16,129 nt of DNA from Clostridia bacterium (lineage in GTDB: Bacteria; Bacillota_A; Clostridia; Christensenellales; Borkfalkiaceae). The translations under genes were made by a program, and so were the position numbers. Where the stretch lies: the NCBI GenBank assembly GCA_003979335.1, contig RYWC01000008.1, forward strand, positions 1 through 16,129. Reading direction: 5' to 3'. The notes beneath the pieces were generated by a model. The model was not told the origin of the DNA. It saw nothing but the letters and a program-made list of their open reading frames with translations, and made no database searches. Shown here in pieces: positions 16,052 through 16,129 of this stretch; position 1 is the stretch's first letter; every line of letters begins with the position of its first letter.

Positions 16052-16110
16052 CTAATTTTTTGCTTTCTTATGAATCAAATTGAAAAACACAAACTTGCGC
16101 AACCAAGCAG
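16052..16110 (-). CDS. C-terminal end of an upstream gene, partial
   Basis: On the minus strand one frame reads AWLRKFVFFNLIHKKAKN to a TAG stop at 16052-16054, 18 bases before the licD start. The other two frames close after 11 to 13 codons. Spacing and composition fit the end of one more operon gene, but 18 residues are too few to name a family. The 5' side is replaced by adapter sequence. Confidence 0.4.
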
Positions 16111-16129
16111 CTGTCTCTTATACACATCT
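16111..16129. other. Tn5/Nextera mosaic-end adapter (not genomic)
   Basis: The last 19 bases, CTGTCTCTTATACACATCT, are identical to the 19-bp Tn5 mosaic end used in transposase-based sequencing libraries. It sits exactly at the sequence end, as expected for untrimmed adapter read-through. A natural Tn5/IS50 end is unlikely without any further IS sequence. Confidence 0.95.

Noticed and set aside
16111..16129. Natural Tn5/IS50 insertion end
   Set aside because: The match stops exactly at the sequence end and equals the engineered mosaic end used in library kits, so an adapter is the better explanation.

Overview
The window is an AT-rich bacterial segment, probably from a Gram-positive Firmicute (Clostridia-like). 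The basis is the Cas9/Cas1 style, strong AGGAG-type ribosome binding sites, a LicD-type glycan gene and low GC. There is no rRNA or ribosomal marker, so the lineage is inference. TGA is used as a stop (for example in two ATGA gene overlaps), so the genetic code is standard. The last 19 bases (16111-16129) are exactly the Tn5/Nextera mosaic-end adapter. The natural sequence therefore stops at 16110, and the window end is a contig or library artefact.

Left part (1-4289): one side of a type II CRISPR-Cas locus. On the minus strand lie a complete Cas9 (126-4133) and, one base after its stop, the first 41 codons of Cas1, cut by the window edge. Directly upstream of cas9, on the opposite strand, is a tracrRNA gene with a perfect consensus promoter (TTGACA, 17 bp, TATAAT), an anti-repeat at its 5' end, an internal stem-loop and an intrinsic terminator. 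The CRISPR array is not in the window, but the first part of its repeat can be predicted from the anti-repeat. A possible cas9 promoter overlaps the tracrRNA promoter on the other strand.

Middle (4290-4628): about 340 bp without a convincing gene, holding a hairpin that probably ends the large operon arriving from the right.

Right part (4629-16110): one long minus-strand operon for a surface polysaccharide made by the Wzx/Wzy route. In transcription order: the end of an unknown upstream gene, licD, a family 2 glycosyltransferase, wzy polymerase, an IspD/TarI-like cytidylyltransferase, an extended SDR, wzx flippase, rmlA, rmlB, rmlD, rmlC, and finally a lipoprotein-like reading frame followed in another frame by a glycosyltransferase-like reading frame. 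Genes overlap or are spaced by 1 to 40 bp. RmlABDC make dTDP-L-rhamnose. The cytidylyltransferase, SDR and LicD probably make and transfer a CDP-activated polyol or sugar phosphate decoration. The glycosyltransferase helps assemble the repeat unit, Wzx flips it and Wzy polymerises it.

Several starts differ from the longest open frame and are decided by Shine-Dalgarno position: RmlC (GTG, 6835), RmlB (ATG, 8704), Wzy (ATG, 14242), the SDR (TTG, 12139) and LicD (GTG, 16033). The two terminal reading frames look like one gene broken by a single missing base.
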